Part shown: one piece after another, positions 39,161 through 50,095 of the stretch | Numbering within the stretch: the first letter of the stretch is position 1 | How the letters are laid out: each line of letters begins with the position of its first letter | Origin: Alphaproteobacteria bacterium | GTDB taxonomy: Bacteria > Pseudomonadota > Alphaproteobacteria > Micropepsales > Micropepsaceae | NCBI GenBank assembly: GCA_017308475.1 | Contig: JAFKEU010000011.1 | Coordinates: 62,001-126,000 of the forward strand | DNA: 64,000 nucleotides | Reading direction: 5' to 3' | Made by a program: the position numbers and the translations under genes | The notes under the pieces: generated by a model | Told to the model about the DNA's origin: nothing | Databases searched by the model: none | Seen by the model: only the letters and a program-made list of their open reading frames with translations

Positions 39161-40005
39161 TGGCGGCCGGCAGCGCTGCGTTGGGGCTGATCGCCGGTGG
39201 CGGCGACCTGCCGCCTGCGGTGGCAAGGAGCGTGCGCGAGGCGGGCGGCGATGTGTTCGTGGTCGCCCTGACGGGCAGCGCCACCGAACCCTGGGTCGCC
39301 GATTTCCCCCATATCTTCCTGTCGCCTGGCGAACCGGGGCGCATCATCAGGGCGCTTCGCGAAGCCGGCGCTGACAAGGTGCTGCTGGTTGGGCGGGTGG
39401 ACCGGCCGAAATTCTCCGAACTCAAGCTGGACGCCAAGGGGATGCTGCTTTTGCCCAGGGCGATCGCGGCTGCACGCCAGGGCGACGACGCGCTGCTGCG
39501 CTTCATCGTGGGCATCTGCGAGGATGGTGGACTGCAGGCGGTCGGCGTGGCCGACGCGGCGCCGGGCCTGGTCACGGGCGAGGGGCCGCTGGGCAAGTTC
39601 ACGCCGGATGAAAATGCGCGCGCTGACATCGCCGCCGGTTTCCGCATCGTTCAGGCGCTGGGCGCGCTGGATGTGGGCCAGGCGGCGGCGGTGTGCGAGG
39701 GATTGGCGCTGGCGGTGGAGGCGGCCGAGGGCACCGACGCGATGATCGCGCGGATCGGCAATTTGCGCGAAAGCCTGCGCGGGACGGCGGCACATCGGCG
39801 CGGCGTGCTGGTCAAGGCGCTGAAGCCCACCCAGGACGCCAAGACCGACATGCCGGTGGTGGGCGTAGAGACGGTGCGGAAGGCCCATGCCGTCCACCTG
39901 GCGGGCATTGCGCTGGAAGCGGGCGGCTCGCTGATCGTGGACAAGGCAGCGGTGGCGGCCGAGGCCGACAGGCTTGGACTTTTTGTCGTTGGTGTCAGGC
40001 CGTGA
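39160..40005 (+). CDS. lpxI: UDP-2,3-diacylglucosamine pyrophosphatase LpxI
   Basis: It hydrolyses UDP-2,3-diacylglucosamine to lipid X by attack on the beta-phosphate, replacing LpxH, which is not present here. LpxI (formerly DUF1009) is the alphaproteobacterial form of this step. From ATG 39160, overlapping the lpxA stop, the protein has 281 residues, starting MAAGSAALGLIAGGGDLPPA. The second domain has RRGVLVKALKPTQDAKTDMP and GVETVRKAHAVHLAGIALEA, both typical. Confidence 0.94.
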   Translation: MAAGSAALGLIAGGGDLPPAVARSVREAGGDVFVVALTGSATEPWVADFPHIFLSPGEPGRIIRALREAGADKVLLVGRVDRPKFSELKLDAKGMLLLPRAIAAARQGDDALLRFIVGICEDGGLQAVGVADAAPGLVTGEGPLGKFTPDENARADIAAGFRIVQALGALDVGQAAAVCEGLALAVEAAEGTDAMIARIGNLRESLRGTAAHRRGVLVKALKPTQDAKTDMPVVGVETVRKAHAVHLAGIALEAGGSLIVDKAAVAAEADRLGLFVVGVRP

Positions 40006-41183
40006 AGCACCTGAACATCATGCTGGTGTGCGGCGAACCTTCGGGCGATCTTCTGGGCGCGCAGCTGATGGCGGGGCTGAAGGCGCTGGCGGGCGACCGT
40101 ATCGGTTTCTGCGGCGTGGGCGGCGCGGCCATGGCGCGCGAGGGGCTGAAAAGCCTTTACCCGCTGGACGCCACCGCTGTGATGGGGCTGCGCGAGGTGG
40201 TGCCCGCCATTCCGCGCATCCTGCGGCATGTGCGGATTGCGGTGAATTTCGCGCTTGAAACCCGGCCCGATGTTGTGGTGGTGATCGACAGTCCCGATTT
40301 TACCCATCGCGTGGCGCGCGGCATCAGGAAGCGCGATCCGTCGATCCGTACGGTCGACTATGTGGCGCCGCAGGTGTGGGCCTCGCGGCCGTACCGTGCC
40401 AGGGCAATGGCGCGCTATTTCGACCTGGTTCTGGCGCTGCTGCCGTTCGAGCCGGCTTTCTTCGAAAAATATGGCCTGAAGACCGTGTTCGTCGGCCATC
40501 CCGCCGTCGAGCGGCGCGTGCGCATGTCCGGCGGCGAGGTCCTGCGCGCCGAACTGGGCATAGGCGCGGATGCGCCGGTGCTGGCGCTGCTGCCGGGCAG
40601 CCGGTCCAACGAGATCCGCTTCATGCTGCCGCCCTTTCGCGAGACGGTGGAGATATTGGCGCGGCGCGTGCCGGGGCTGGTGACGCTGTTGCCTACCGTG
40701 CCGCATGTGGCGGCCAGGGTGCGCGCGGGAACGCAAGGCTGGCCGACCCCGCTGCACATCATCGAGAGCGAGGCCGAAAAATATCGTGCCTTCGACGCCG
40801 CCACCGCGGCGCTGGCGGCATCGGGCACCGTGACCACCGAGCTGGCGCTGGCCAGGACGCCGCTGGTGGCGGCCTATCGCCTGGGGTGGCTGACCTATCG
40901 GCTGATGAATCCGCTGATCACGGTCAGGCACATGACGCTGGTGGACATATTGCTGGATCGCATGGCGGTGCCGGAATTCTACCAGGGCGGCGCGAGGCCG
41001 GAGGCGATGGCCGACGCGCTGGTGCCGCTTTTGACCGACGCGCGTGCGCGCGCCGCCCAGATCGCCGATCTGGACGAAGCCACACATCTTCTGGGCAAGG
41101 ACGACGAGTCGCCGTCGCTGCGCGCGGCGCAGGCGCTGCTGGAATTTGTTTTGCACGATCGGGTGCCCGTCGGGCATTCGTGA
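40002..41183 (+). CDS. lpxB: Lipid-A-disaccharide synthase
   Basis: It joins lipid X to UDP-diacylglucosamine (GT19). I chose GTG 40002, which overlaps the lpxI stop (GTGA), giving 393 residues starting MKHLNIMLVCGEPSGDLLGA. Conserved parts are VVVIDSPDFTHRVARGIRKR, DYVAPQVWASRP, VFVGHPAVE, LLPGSRSNEI and ASGTVTTELALARTPLV. It is the last gene of the envelope cluster and is followed by a terminator. Confidence 0.95.
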   Translation: MKHLNIMLVCGEPSGDLLGAQLMAGLKALAGDRIGFCGVGGAAMAREGLKSLYPLDATAVMGLREVVPAIPRILRHVRIAVNFALETRPDVVVVIDSPDFTHRVARGIRKRDPSIRTVDYVAPQVWASRPYRARAMARYFDLVLALLPFEPAFFEKYGLKTVFVGHPAVERRVRMSGGEVLRAELGIGADAPVLALLPGSRSNEIRFMLPPFRETVEILARRVPGLVTLLPTVPHVAARVRAGTQGWPTPLHIIESEAEKYRAFDAATAALAASGTVTTELALARTPLVAAYRLGWLTYRLMNPLITVRHMTLVDILLDRMAVPEFYQGGARPEAMADALVPLLTDARARAAQIADLDEATHLLGKDDESPSLRAAQALLEFVLHDRVPVGHS

Positions 41184-41254
41184 GCCGCTGGGCGTTCCGT
41201 TCATGCAGCCCGGCCTGTCACCGATGGGGCAGGCCCGACCGTCCCCATCCTGCT

Positions 41255-41283
41255 CCGGGATATGCGCCAAATCCCCGGTTTTT
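41255..41283 (+). terminator. Intrinsic terminator after lpxB
   Basis: CCGGGAT and ATCCCCGG pair with one bulged C around a nine-base loop (ATGCGCCAA) and are followed by five T. It lies 72 bases after the lpxB stop and probably ends the rpsB-lpxB transcription unit. Confidence 0.7.
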
Positions 41284-41640
41284 GAAATAATAATATAAAT
41301 CATGTCGTCCGGTGCCGCGGATGCCCGGCAGCGGTCAATCGCCAGATTTGCAGTAAATACGATCAGTATAATTAGTGTGATAAATTTTCCACACGGTGAT
41401 CGGATTCCATTCCGCCTGCGTGCAAATTCGATTGCGCGCGAATGGTCGTCGATTAACGTCGCGCTGAAAGTCGTGCGCAGACCCGACGGCGGAGCATTCG
41501 AACAAGGAGCCAATGATGGGGGATCGCATTGAAGCGCGGTACAGAGCAGACATGGTACCCTTCCCCAAGGGATACCTGGGCGCCTGGCGAAAGCCGGGCG
41601 TCATTTTTATACGATGGCGATTTTTCCGCCGGTGATTAAG
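41284..41640. other. AT-richer intergenic stretch with no supported gene
   Basis: Clearly richer in A and T than its surroundings, especially 41281-41400. Short frames on both strands have no ribosome binding site and no recognisable similarity. It holds one imperfect palindrome (listed separately). It may be the remains of a gene lost beside the GntR regulator, or its target promoter region. Confidence 0.4.
41375..41394. promoter_or_regulatory. Imperfect 20-bp palindrome, possible regulator site
   Basis: GTGTGATAAATTTTCCACAC: eight of ten symmetric pairs match (GTGTG..AAA/TTT..CACAC). It lies beyond the 3' end of the GntR gene, and no gene starts downstream on either strand. It could be an operator left from a lost target gene. 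Confidence 0.35.
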
Positions 41641-42396
41641 TCAGCGCCGGCCGCGCCGCGCGGTGCCGGCGTGGCGCTCGCCCGCATCGATGACCTGCGT
41701 CATCGCCCGCACCGCCGCCGGTTCGTCGCGCGCCTCGATCGCCCTGGCGATCTTGGCGTGCCGGGCGGTGGAGCGTGAAAAATTCCTTTCGTCGCGCGTG
41801 ATGGCAACCGACGTCACGGCCAGATAGCCCGACAGGGCGATGTCCACCACCGCAGTGAAGGAACGGAACAGGGGGTTGCGGGATGCCGCACTGACCGCGA
41901 CATGGAAGTTGAGGTCGGCCTCGGCAAAGCGGGGCTGGTTGCCCTCGGAGTCTTCCATCTCCTGCAGCGCCGCATTGATGCGGGCCATGTCCTGCTGGGT
42001 GCGGTTGCGCGCGGCCAGCCCCGCCGCCGCCGGTTCGACCGCGCGGCGCAGGTCGGTGAGATGTTTGAGGAAGTCGGCGTCCAAGCCCAATTGAACGCGC
42101 CAAGCCAGCACGTCATGGTCAAGCCAGTTCCAGTGAGCCGGATCGAGCACCAGCGTTCCCACACGGGTCTTGGACGTGACCATACCCTTGGCGGCCAGGG
42201 TGCGCGTGACTTCGCGCAGTACCACGCGCGAGACGCCGAAGGATCGGTACATCTCGTCCACCGAGGGCATGCGGCTGCCCGGCGGACGTTCGCCGGACAG
42301 GATTTCGGAGCCCAGTGCGGCAACCACCTCCGCATGGCCCCAGGCCCCCTCTGTCCGCATCGACCTGCGTGTTGGCGTTCTGGTCTTTCGAGCCAT
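41641..42396 (-). CDS. GntR-family transcriptional regulator with FCD domain
   Basis: A 251-residue regulator of the FadR/FCD group. The N-terminal winged helix has LGSEILSGERPPGSRMPSVD and FGVSRVVLREVTRTLAAKGM. The C-terminal helical FCD domain has LTDLRRAVEPAAAGLAA, ADLNFHVAVSAASRNPLFR and the late His in RHAKIARAIEARD, residues that bind metal or sugar-acid ligands in this group. Such regulators usually control sugar-acid catabolism, but no such genes are adjacent here, so its target is elsewhere or lost. Confidence 0.9.
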   Translation of the reverse strand: MARKTRTPTRRSMRTEGAWGHAEVVAALGSEILSGERPPGSRMPSVDEMYRSFGVSRVVLREVTRTLAAKGMVTSKTRVGTLVLDPAHWNWLDHDVLAWRVQLGLDADFLKHLTDLRRAVEPAAAGLAARNRTQQDMARINAALQEMEDSEGNQPRFAEADLNFHVAVSAASRNPLFRSFTAVVDIALSGYLAVTSVAITRDERNFSRSTARHAKIARAIEARDEPAAVRAMTQVIDAGERHAGTARRGRR

Positions 42397-42621
42397 TTCA
42401 GCTTTTCACTTGTTTCCGCCCATGGGGCCGCGCTCCGACCATTGCCCGAGTGTGGATATTATTGCTTCAAAACGCCATTTCGTCTGCCAAAATGAAATAT
42501 CTGCTTAACGGGCTGCGCCACCATGTCATACCCGGGCCTGGAAGTATTCCAGGCTGCGCGACGTTTGCGCTCCCGGTACCGGCCAGGCGCGCGTTGCCCG
42601 CTTCCTGCTCGAAAAGACTGA

Positions 42622-42649
42622 ACCCCCGAACCGTTTCCGGCCCGGGGGT
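42622..42649 (-). terminator. Intrinsic terminator after gltA
   Basis: On the minus strand ACCCCCGGGCCG, a GAAA tetraloop and CGGTTCGGGGGT form a 12-base-pair stem (two G-T pairs), followed by TCAGTCTTTT. It lies about 35 bases after the gltA stop. Confidence 0.75.
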
Positions 42650-42683
42650 CTGGTCTGGTCCGCCGATCGGGTCGGAAGGGCGG

Positions 42684-43994
<1,311 letters not shown>

Positions 43995-44083
43995 TGCACA
44001 CCCTCCTTGTTATTGCGCTGCAGCAATATAAGCGTGGAAACTGCATACAGTCACTAGGTCCACGACCCGGCGGACCGTTTATT

Positions 44084-45496
44084 TCAGGTAATATAAGCCC
44101 TTAATCGATTAAGGGATTCCTTGCGTCCCAATAGCGCTAACATCTCGAACAGGGGCGGGGAACTCGTCCGTCCCGTCAGTGCAGCGCGAAGAGGTTGCGC
44201 AACCTGGCCCAGCTTGAGCCCGGCGTCTTCGGCAAAGCCGCGCGCGGCCGCTTCCAGTGCGGTGACTGACCAGTCGGTGGCCTCCAGAACCGGCAGCACC
44301 CGGGCAAGGCCCTCACGCGCGTCCGGCGTCAGCAATTTTTCCGCCGCTGCATCCAGGCCGCGGGGACCGTCCGTGAGCAGAAATTCCGCCCCTTGCAGCA
44401 GCTCCACCAGCGTCTTTGCCCGCTCCTTGAGCGCGGGCATGGCCGCTTCCAGCCGGGCGCGGACCTTCATGTCCAGCACCAGGGGCGGGGTCTGGCGTTC
44501 GGCGAAGGCGACCAGCTCGGCGGTCAGTACCGCGTCCGCGGTCTGGCGGATGTAATGGCCGTTGAGGTTGTCCAGCTTCTTGTAATCCATCCGCGCCGGG
44601 CTCTTGCCGATGGATTCCAGGTTGAACCATTCGATCGCCTGTTCGGTGGAGATGATCTCGTCGTCGCCATGGCTCCAGCCCAGGCGCAGCAGGTAGTTGC
44701 GCATGGTCTCGGGCAGGTAGCCCATGTCCTGATAGGCTTCGACCGCCAGCGCCCCGTGGCGTTTTGACAGTTTCTGGCCATCAGGCCCGTTGATCAGCGG
44801 CAGGTGGGCGTAAGCCGGCACCGGCCAGCCCATCTGTTCTAGGATCTGCATCTGGCGGGCGGAGTTGTTGAGGTGATCGGCGCCGCGGATAACATGGGTC
44901 ACGCCCATGTCGTGGTCGTCCACAACCACCGCCAGCATATAGGTTGGCGTGCCGTCGGAGCGCAGCAGCACCATGTCATCCAGCTGGTGATTGTCGAAGC
45001 GCACATCGCCCAGCACCTGGTCGTGAACGACGGTCTCGCCGTCCTGGCGTGCTTTCAGGCGCACGACGAAGGACTTGGCTTTCTCCGAAGCGCCCGGCGT
45101 CCGGTTCCGCCAGCGGCCGTCATAGCGCATCGGCTTTCCGGCGGCCTTTTGTTCCTCGCGCATCTGGGCCAGTTCGTCAGCCGTGGCATAACAGCGATAA
45201 GCCTTGCCTTCGGCCAGCAGCTGCTGGGCGATCTCGCGGTGGCGGGGCGCGCGGGCGAACTGATAGATCTCGTCGCCGTCCCAGTTCAGCCCCAGCCAGC
45301 GCATGCCGTTCAGGATAGCGGCCACTGCTTCGGGGGTGGAGCGCTCGCGGTCGGTGTCTTCAATCCGCAGCAGGAATGTGCCGCCGGTGTGGCGGGCATA
45401 GAGCCAATTGAACAGCGCCGTGCGCGCGCCGCCGATATGCAGCATGCCTGTGGGCGAGGGGGCGAAGCGCAGGACAGGCCCGGGATTTTCCGACAT
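44084..45496 (-). CDS. gltX: Glutamate--tRNA ligase
   Basis: Charges tRNA-Glu. From ATG 45496 it has 470 residues starting [20 protein letters not shown]; the HIGH-type motif lies in [15 protein letters not shown] and the KMSKS-type motif is KLSKRHG. The in-frame extension upstream to 45559 lacks support. The enzyme is of the discriminating or non-discriminating bacterial class; many alphaproteobacteria carry two gltX copies, so a second may exist elsewhere. It diverges from comEC across about 35 bases. Confidence 0.95.
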   Translation of the reverse strand: MSENPGPVLRFAPSPTGMLHIGGARTALFNWLYARHTGGTFLLRIEDTDRERSTPEAVAAILNGMRWLGLNWDGDEIYQFARAPRHREIAQQLLAEGKAYRCYATADELAQMREEQKAAGKPMRYDGRWRNRTPGASEKAKSFVVRLKARQDGETVVHDQVLGDVRFDNHQLDDMVLLRSDGTPTYMLAVVVDDHDMGVTHVIRGADHLNNSARQMQILEQMGWPVPAYAHLPLINGPDGQKLSKRHGALAVEAYQDMGYLPETMRNYLLRLGWSHGDDEIISTEQAIEWFNLESIGKSPARMDYKKLDNLNGHYIRQTADAVLTAELVAFAERQTPPLVLDMKVRARLEAAMPALKERAKTLVELLQGAEFLLTDGPRGLDAAAEKLLTPDAREGLARVLPVLEATDWSVTALEAAARGFAEDAGLKLGQVAQPLRAALTGRTSSPPLFEMLALLGRKESLNRLRAYIT

Positions 45497-45531
45497 GATG
45501 AAAGAATGATCTTCTGGGATGGGATTGTCGG

Positions 45532-47628
45532 GTGGATTTTGCGAGCCCCCGTTTAGCAAAGGCGTCCGGCAAAGGACAGCCGTCCGGGACCCTCGGGGAT
45601 TTTCAGCGAAAATTGGCGCAAATGGCCGCGGCGGAGCGCGACCGCTGGCCGCTGTGGCTGCCGGTGGGGCTGGGCACGGGCGCCGGGCTCTATTTCGCGC
45701 TGCCGGATGAGCCCGGTGCGGCGGCAGGCTTGGCGGTACTGGCGGTGGGGCTGGTGGCGGCGCTGCTGGCCATCACCGGCCGGCAGCGGGCGCCGCTGGC
45801 GTTGATGGCGGCGCTGCTTTTGGGCTTCGGGCTTGCCAAGGCGCGCGAGATGGCGGTGGCGACACCGGTGTTGGCCCGCCCGGTGATCGCGCATCTGACC
45901 GGCCGCATCGACAGCGTCGAGCCGCGCGAAAGGGGCGTCAGGCTGGTGCTGTCGGACGTCCGCTCCGGCGCCTTTGGCGATGTACCGCGGCGGGTGCGCG
46001 TGGCGCTGGCCGTTGGCGGGGAAGGCTTGCGCGCCGGCCAGCGGGTCAGCCTAACCGCCAGCCTGGCGCCGCCGCCGCCTCCCGTGGAGCCGGGCGCCGC
46101 CGATTTTGGGCGGGCGGCCTTTTTCCAATCCATCGGCGCGGCGGGGTTCGTCTATGGCCGCGCCCATGCGGTGCCCGTGCTGGATGAAGCGGGGCCATCG
46201 CAGCGCCTGGCGCAGGCAATCGACAACCTGCGCGCGCGCATGACGGCGCGCATCCGTGCGGCACTGCCCGGATCGCGGGGGGCGATCGCCGCCGCGCTGA
46301 TCACCGGGGAACGCGGTGGCATCAGCGACGAGGACGAGACGGCACTGCGCGATGCGGGGCTTGCGCATGTGCTGGCGATCGCGGGGCTGCACATGGCGCT
46401 GGTGGGCGGCGGGCTGTTCTGGCTTGTGCGGGCGCTGCTGGCGGCGTTTCCGGGACTGGCGCTGAATTATCCGATCAAGAAATGGGCGGCGGGCGCGGCG
46501 CTGGTGGCGTCGCTGTTCTATCTGGTGATCAGCGGCGCGGCGACGCCGGCGTTGCGGGCTTTTGTGATGCTGGCGGTGGCGCTGACGGCGGTGCTGCTGG
46601 ACAGGCCGGCGCTGACCATGCGGGGCGTGGCGCTGGCGGCGGCGATGCTGCTGATGTGGCGGCCCGAGGCGATCACTGAGCCGGGATTCCAGATGTCGTT
46701 TGCCGCGGTGGCGGCGCTGGTGGCGGTGGCCGAATGGGGGGCGGCGCACCCCAAGGGCAGGTATGGCGTGTTTTGGCGTTATCTGCGCGGCATCGCCGTG
46801 ACCGCGCTGGTAGGCAGCCTGGCGACGCTGCCCTTCGCGCTGTTCCATTTCGGTCGTACCACCCACTATGCGGTGCTGGGCAACCTGATCGCCATGCCCG
46901 TGATGGGCTTCTGGGTGATGCCGGCGGCGGCCCTGTCGGTGATTCTGATGCCGCTGGGCTGGGACGGGCCGGTATTGGCACTCTTGGGCGAGGGGATCGC
47001 GGTGATGCTGGCGCTGGGTGGATGGGTCGCGCATCTGCCGGGCGCGGTGAGCCTGGCGCCGGCCATGCCGCTGTCGGCGCTGCTGGCGATTTCAGGTGGC
47101 GGGCTGTGGCTGGTGATCTGGCGGGGGGCGCGGCGCTGGCCGGGACTGCTGGGGCTGGCGGGCGGGGTGGTGCTGGCAATGGCCGCGCCGCGCCCCGACA
47201 TGCTGGTGGCGCCCGATGGCCGGACCGTGGCGATCAGGGGCGGCGATGGCCTGCTGCATTTTGCGCAGCCGCCAAAGGACAGGTTCGACGCGCGCGAATG
47301 GTTGCGCCGCGACGGCGATGCGCGGATGCTGGAAGAGGCTGCCGGGATGACGAGCCTGCGTTGCGATGGGGTGGGATGCGTGGTGCGCGGCGGGCGAGGC
47401 GGCGTCATCGCGCTTTCGCGGCGGCCCGAGGCGCTGGGCGATGATTGCGCCATGGCGCGCATCCTGGTGACCGCGCTGCCGGTGAATTGCAGAGGGCCCG
47501 CGCTGGTGATCGACGGCCCGGCGGCACAAGCCGGCGAGGGTTGGGCGATTTCCTTCACGCCGTTGTCGGTGACCAGCGTGCGCCAGGATCGAGGCCGGCG
47601 ACCATGGGTGCCACGGTCTCAGCAATAG
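45532..47628 (+). CDS. comEC: ComEC/Rec2-family competence channel protein
   Basis: An inner-membrane channel for single-stranded DNA uptake in competent bacteria. The 698-residue frame starts at GTG 45532; ATG 45622 ([17 protein letters not shown]) is an alternative. It has an N-terminal DUF4131-type OB region (about residues 100-190) and the competence domain (about 220-490) with [16 protein letters not shown] and [15 protein letters not shown] helices. The C-terminal metallo-beta-lactamase domain seems absent, as in many alphaproteobacterial members. It is kept beside lexA and gltX in many alphaproteobacteria. Confidence 0.9.
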   Translation: MDFASPRLAKASGKGQPSGTLGDFQRKLAQMAAAERDRWPLWLPVGLGTGAGLYFALPDEPGAAAGLAVLAVGLVAALLAITGRQRAPLALMAALLLGFGLAKAREMAVATPVLARPVIAHLTGRIDSVEPRERGVRLVLSDVRSGAFGDVPRRVRVALAVGGEGLRAGQRVSLTASLAPPPPPVEPGAADFGRAAFFQSIGAAGFVYGRAHAVPVLDEAGPSQRLAQAIDNLRARMTARIRAALPGSRGAIAAALITGERGGISDEDETALRDAGLAHVLAIAGLHMALVGGGLFWLVRALLAAFPGLALNYPIKKWAAGAALVASLFYLVISGAATPALRAFVMLAVALTAVLLDRPALTMRGVALAAAMLLMWRPEAITEPGFQMSFAAVAALVAVAEWGAAHPKGRYGVFWRYLRGIAVTALVGSLATLPFALFHFGRTTHYAVLGNLIAMPVMGFWVMPAAALSVILMPLGWDGPVLALLGEGIAVMLALGGWVAHLPGAVSLAPAMPLSALLAISGGGLWLVIWRGARRWPGLLGLAGGVVLAMAAPRPDMLVAPDGRTVAIRGGDGLLHFAQPPKDRFDAREWLRRDGDARMLEEAAGMTSLRCDGVGCVVRGGRGGVIALSRRPEALGDDCAMARILVTALPVNCRGPALVIDGPAAQAGEGWAISFTPLSVTSVRQDRGRRPWVPRSQQ

Positions 47629-47667
47629 CAGACCGTCCGCCAGCGCCTGCTCGTACGCTTGCAGATG

Positions 47668-48405
47668 CTAATAGCGCCGGATGAGGCCGACAAGCTTGCC
47701 CTGAACCTTCACCCGGTCGGCGCCGTAGAGGCGCGTTTCATAGGCCGGATTGGCGGCCTCCAGGGCGATGGAGTCACCGCGCCGGCGCAGGCGCTTCAGC
47801 GTCGCTTCCTCGTTGTCGACCAGTGCCACCACGATCTCGCCGGTGTTGGCGGTATCGGATTCCTGGATGATCACCATGTCGCCATCCAGGATGCCGGCAT
47901 TGATCATGGAGTCGCCGGTCACTTCCAGGGCGTAATGGGTGCCGCGGCCAATCATGCCTCCGGGCACGGGCACGTCGCTGACCTTGTTTTGCAACGCCTC
48001 GATCGGCGTGCCGGCGGCGATGCGGCCCACCAGCGGAACGTTGACGGAGCCTTCATTCTCGCCCCCGTGGGAGCGGCGCGGCGCAGCGCTGCGGGCGTCG
48101 CTTGACCGGGTCTCGCGGCCATGGCGGACGGACGGCACGCTGCGCAGGGCCTGGCTGCGCGTGGTGGCGGGGCGCAACGTTTCGGCCATGTTGTCTGGCA
48201 GGCGCAGCACTTCAAGCGCACGGGCGCGCTTTTCCATGCGGCGCAGGAAGCCACGCTCTTCGAGCGCAGTGATCAGCCGGTGGATGCCCGACTTGGACTT
48301 GAGATCCAAGGCTTCCTTCATCTCGTCGAAAGAGGGCGGGATGCCGCTCTCACGGATCCGTTCGTGGATGAATGTCAGCAGCTCATACTGTTTGCGCGTC
48401 AGCAT
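47668..48405 (-). CDS. lexA: LexA repressor
   Basis: Represses the SOS regulon and cleaves itself with RecA. The 245-residue protein has an N-terminal winged helix ([20 protein letters not shown]), a long polar linker of about 45 residues, the cleavage site Ala131-Gly132 in RIAAGTP, the nucleophile Ser166 in TGDSM and Lys204 in EEATLKRL. The linker is longer than in E. coli LexA (202 residues), as usual for alphaproteobacteria. A GTTC-N7-GTTC box upstream suggests autoregulation. Confidence 0.96.
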   Translation of the reverse strand: MLTRKQYELLTFIHERIRESGIPPSFDEMKEALDLKSKSGIHRLITALEERGFLRRMEKRARALEVLRLPDNMAETLRPATTRSQALRSVPSVRHGRETRSSDARSAAPRRSHGGENEGSVNVPLVGRIAAGTPIEALQNKVSDVPVPGGMIGRGTHYALEVTGDSMINAGILDGDMVIIQESDTANTGEIVVALVDNEEATLKRLRRRGDSIALEAANPAYETRLYGADRVKVQGKLVGLIRRY

Positions 48406-48476
48406 CTTCCCATCCCCGAAAACCTGTCCTACCCGCCTTTGGACCCTTGGCGAACAAATCCGAAACGTTGCGAATC

Positions 48477-48491
48477 GTTCTACTTTAGTTC
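48477..48491. promoter_or_regulatory. Alphaproteobacterial SOS box
   Basis: GTTCTACTTTAGTTC fits the alphaproteobacterial LexA site GTTC-N7-GTTC exactly. It lies 72 bases upstream of the lexA start and 88 bases upstream of the divergent 48579 gene. Control of lexA itself is the likely role; an effect on the divergent gene is possible. Confidence 0.8.
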
Positions 48492-48578
48492 TGCGGGGTC
48501 GTCAACGCGGGAACCGGCGTCGGAACGGGAATCATGGACCTCCGTTCTTCTCTCAGGGCATCGCAAGGAGAGTAACGC

Positions 48579-48845
48579 ATGTCCAAGAAACTTCTGGTCC
48601 AGAGCGCCTTCGCCGCCCTTCTCGGTGCGGGCGTGATCGTCGCCACCGCGACGCCGGCATCGGCCTATATCGCGTGCAACCGGCATGGTGATTGCTGGCA
48701 TGTGAATGAGCGCTACGCCTATCGCCCCACCTGGGGCGTTGTGGTGCATGACGACCATTGGCGGTGGCGCCATCGCGACCACTATCGGTGGCGCGAACAT
48801 GCCGGCCGCGGCTATTGGCGCGGCGGCGTGTGGGTGACCTTCTAG
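48579..48845 (+). CDS. Small secreted His/Trp/Arg-rich protein
   Basis: An 88-residue protein with a clear signal peptide (MSKKLLVQSAFAALLGAG, cleaved near ATPASA-Y) and an excellent ribosome binding site (AAGGAGAG). The mature 58 residues contain two Cys (YIACNRHGDCWHV) that could form a disulfide, and are rich in His, Trp, Arg and Tyr. Similar short periplasmic proteins without a known role occur in many alphaproteobacteria. The His/Trp richness might mean metal or surface binding, but that is inference. Confidence 0.75.
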   Translation: MSKKLLVQSAFAALLGAGVIVATATPASAYIACNRHGDCWHVNERYAYRPTWGVVVHDDHWRWRHRDHYRWREHAGRGYWRGGVWVTF

Positions 48846-48862
48846 GTTTCGCGCCCTGTGAT

Positions 48863-48892
48863 AATGGCGGCCTCTTGCGGGAGGCCGCCATT
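48863..48892. terminator. Hairpin between convergent genes, likely bidirectional terminator
   Basis: AATGGCGGCCTC and GAGGCCGCCATT form a perfect 12-base-pair stem with a six-base loop. It sits between the stop of the small secreted protein and the stop of the convergent HTH gene. The T run is poor on both sides (GTCATTT on plus), so it is a weaker terminator than its stem suggests. Confidence 0.6.
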
Positions 48893-48893
48893 G

Positions 48894-49295
48894 TCATTTC
48901 GGGCCGAACATGACGTCCGGCGGCACGCCCGCCGCCTCGGCCAGCCTTTCGGCCACACCGGGCGAAAAGAAACGCTGTTGGCCGGTCAGGTAGGCCAGGA
49001 TCTCGCCCACCGGCACGCCTGCCTGCTTCGCCCATTCGGTCGGGCGAAGATGCTGTGCCACCATGAAGGCGCGAAAGGCTTCGCGGAATTCGCCGACCTG
49101 TTGCCCGCGCGGGCCGGTCACTTCCCCCATCAGCGCCCTGGGGCTGGGATGGCGGGACACGCGGGGCGCGGTGTTGGGCTCGGGCGCCTCGCGCCGGACG
49201 GGCGGGGTGGACGGGATACCCGGCCCATCGCGGTCGCGCGCCTTGGGGTTGCCCAGCATGCCGGCGGAACGGCGCCCGGGTGGCCGCTTTTGCAT
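48894..49295 (-). CDS. Helix-turn-helix domain protein coupled to trpC
   Basis: A 133-residue protein. The first 60 residues are basic, Pro-rich and probably disordered. The last 65 form an XRE/Cro-like helix-turn-helix (FREAFRAFMVAQHLRPTEWA, then QAGVPVGEILAYLTGQQRFF and LAEAAGVPPDVMF). Its ATG overlaps the trpC stop (TGATG), so it is translated with the tryptophan genes. DNA binding is predicted from the fold pattern only; a role in trp control is a guess from position. Confidence 0.65.
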   Translation of the reverse strand: MQKRPPGRRSAGMLGNPKARDRDGPGIPSTPPVRREAPEPNTAPRVSRHPSPRALMGEVTGPRGQQVGEFREAFRAFMVAQHLRPTEWAKQAGVPVGEILAYLTGQQRFFSPGVAERLAEAAGVPPDVMFGPK

Positions 49296-50095
49296 CAGCG
49301 GAAGCCGTCGCCCAGCAGCAGGCGGGTCGCGGCGGCGACATCTTTCTGGCGCATCAGGCTTTCGCCGACCAGCACGCTGGTGACATTGACGCCGGCCAGG
49401 CGCTTGAGGTCAGCCAGGGCGGACAGGCCGCTTTCGGCCACCACATGCACATCGCGCGGGATCGACGGCGCCAGGCGCAGTGTGGTGCCCAGGTCGGTGA
49501 CGAAGGTCTTGAGGTTGCGGTTGTTGATGCCGACAAGGTCCGCGCCCAGCGCAAGCGCGCGGTTCAGTTCAGCCTCGTCATGGATTTCCACCAGCGCGTC
49601 CATGCCCCATTCGGCGGCAGCATCCATCAGGTTCAGCGCCGCGTCATCGTCGAGCATGGCCATGATGACCAGGATGCAGTCGGCGCCCCAGGCGCGTGCC
49701 TCGGCCACCTGATAGGGCTCGAGCATGAAGTCCTTGCGCAGCACCGGCAGCAGCACGGCCTCGCGCGCGGCGATGAGGTATTCGGGCGCGCCCTGGAAGG
49801 AGGGCGTGTCGGTCAGGACGGAAAGACAGGCTGCCCCGCCTTCCTCATAGGCCAGGGCGAGCGCCGGGGGATCGAAATCGGCGCGGATCAGGCCCTTGGA
49901 CGGGCTGGCCTTTTTGACCTCGGCGATCAGGCCGAATTCGCCCGCCGCCTTCTTGTTCTCCAGCGCGGCGCGAAAGCCGCGCACGGGCGCGCCATCCCTG
50001 GCCCTGGCCTTCATGTCGGCGGGCGGGATGTTCGCCCGGGCGGCAGCGATTTCCTCGCGCTTGTAGGCGACGATCTTGTCGAGAATGGTGCTCAT
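49295..50095 (-). CDS. trpC: Indole-3-glycerol phosphate synthase
   Basis: Fourth step of tryptophan synthesis. The 266-residue TIM barrel has [20 protein letters not shown] (phosphate and catalytic Lys), [36 protein letters not shown] and VVAESGLS. It is monofunctional, without TrpF. The start overlaps the trpD stop (ATGA). Confidence 0.96.
   Translation of the reverse strand: MSTILDKIVAYKREEIAAARANIPPADMKARARDGAPVRGFRAALENKKAAGEFGLIAEVKKASPSKGLIRADFDPPALALAYEEGGAACLSVLTDTPSFQGAPEYLIAAREAVLLPVLRKDFMLEPYQVAEARAWGADCILVIMAMLDDDAALNLMDAAAEWGMDALVEIHDEAELNRALALGADLVGINNRNLKTFVTDLGTTLRLAPSIPRDVHVVAESGLSALADLKRLAGVNVTSVLVGESLMRQKDVAAATRLLLGDGFR

Noticed and set aside
41302..41604. Small frames on both strands in the lpxB-GntR gap
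   Set aside because: No ribosome binding sites, no hydrophobic or domain pattern, and they occupy an AT-rich probable regulatory or relic region.
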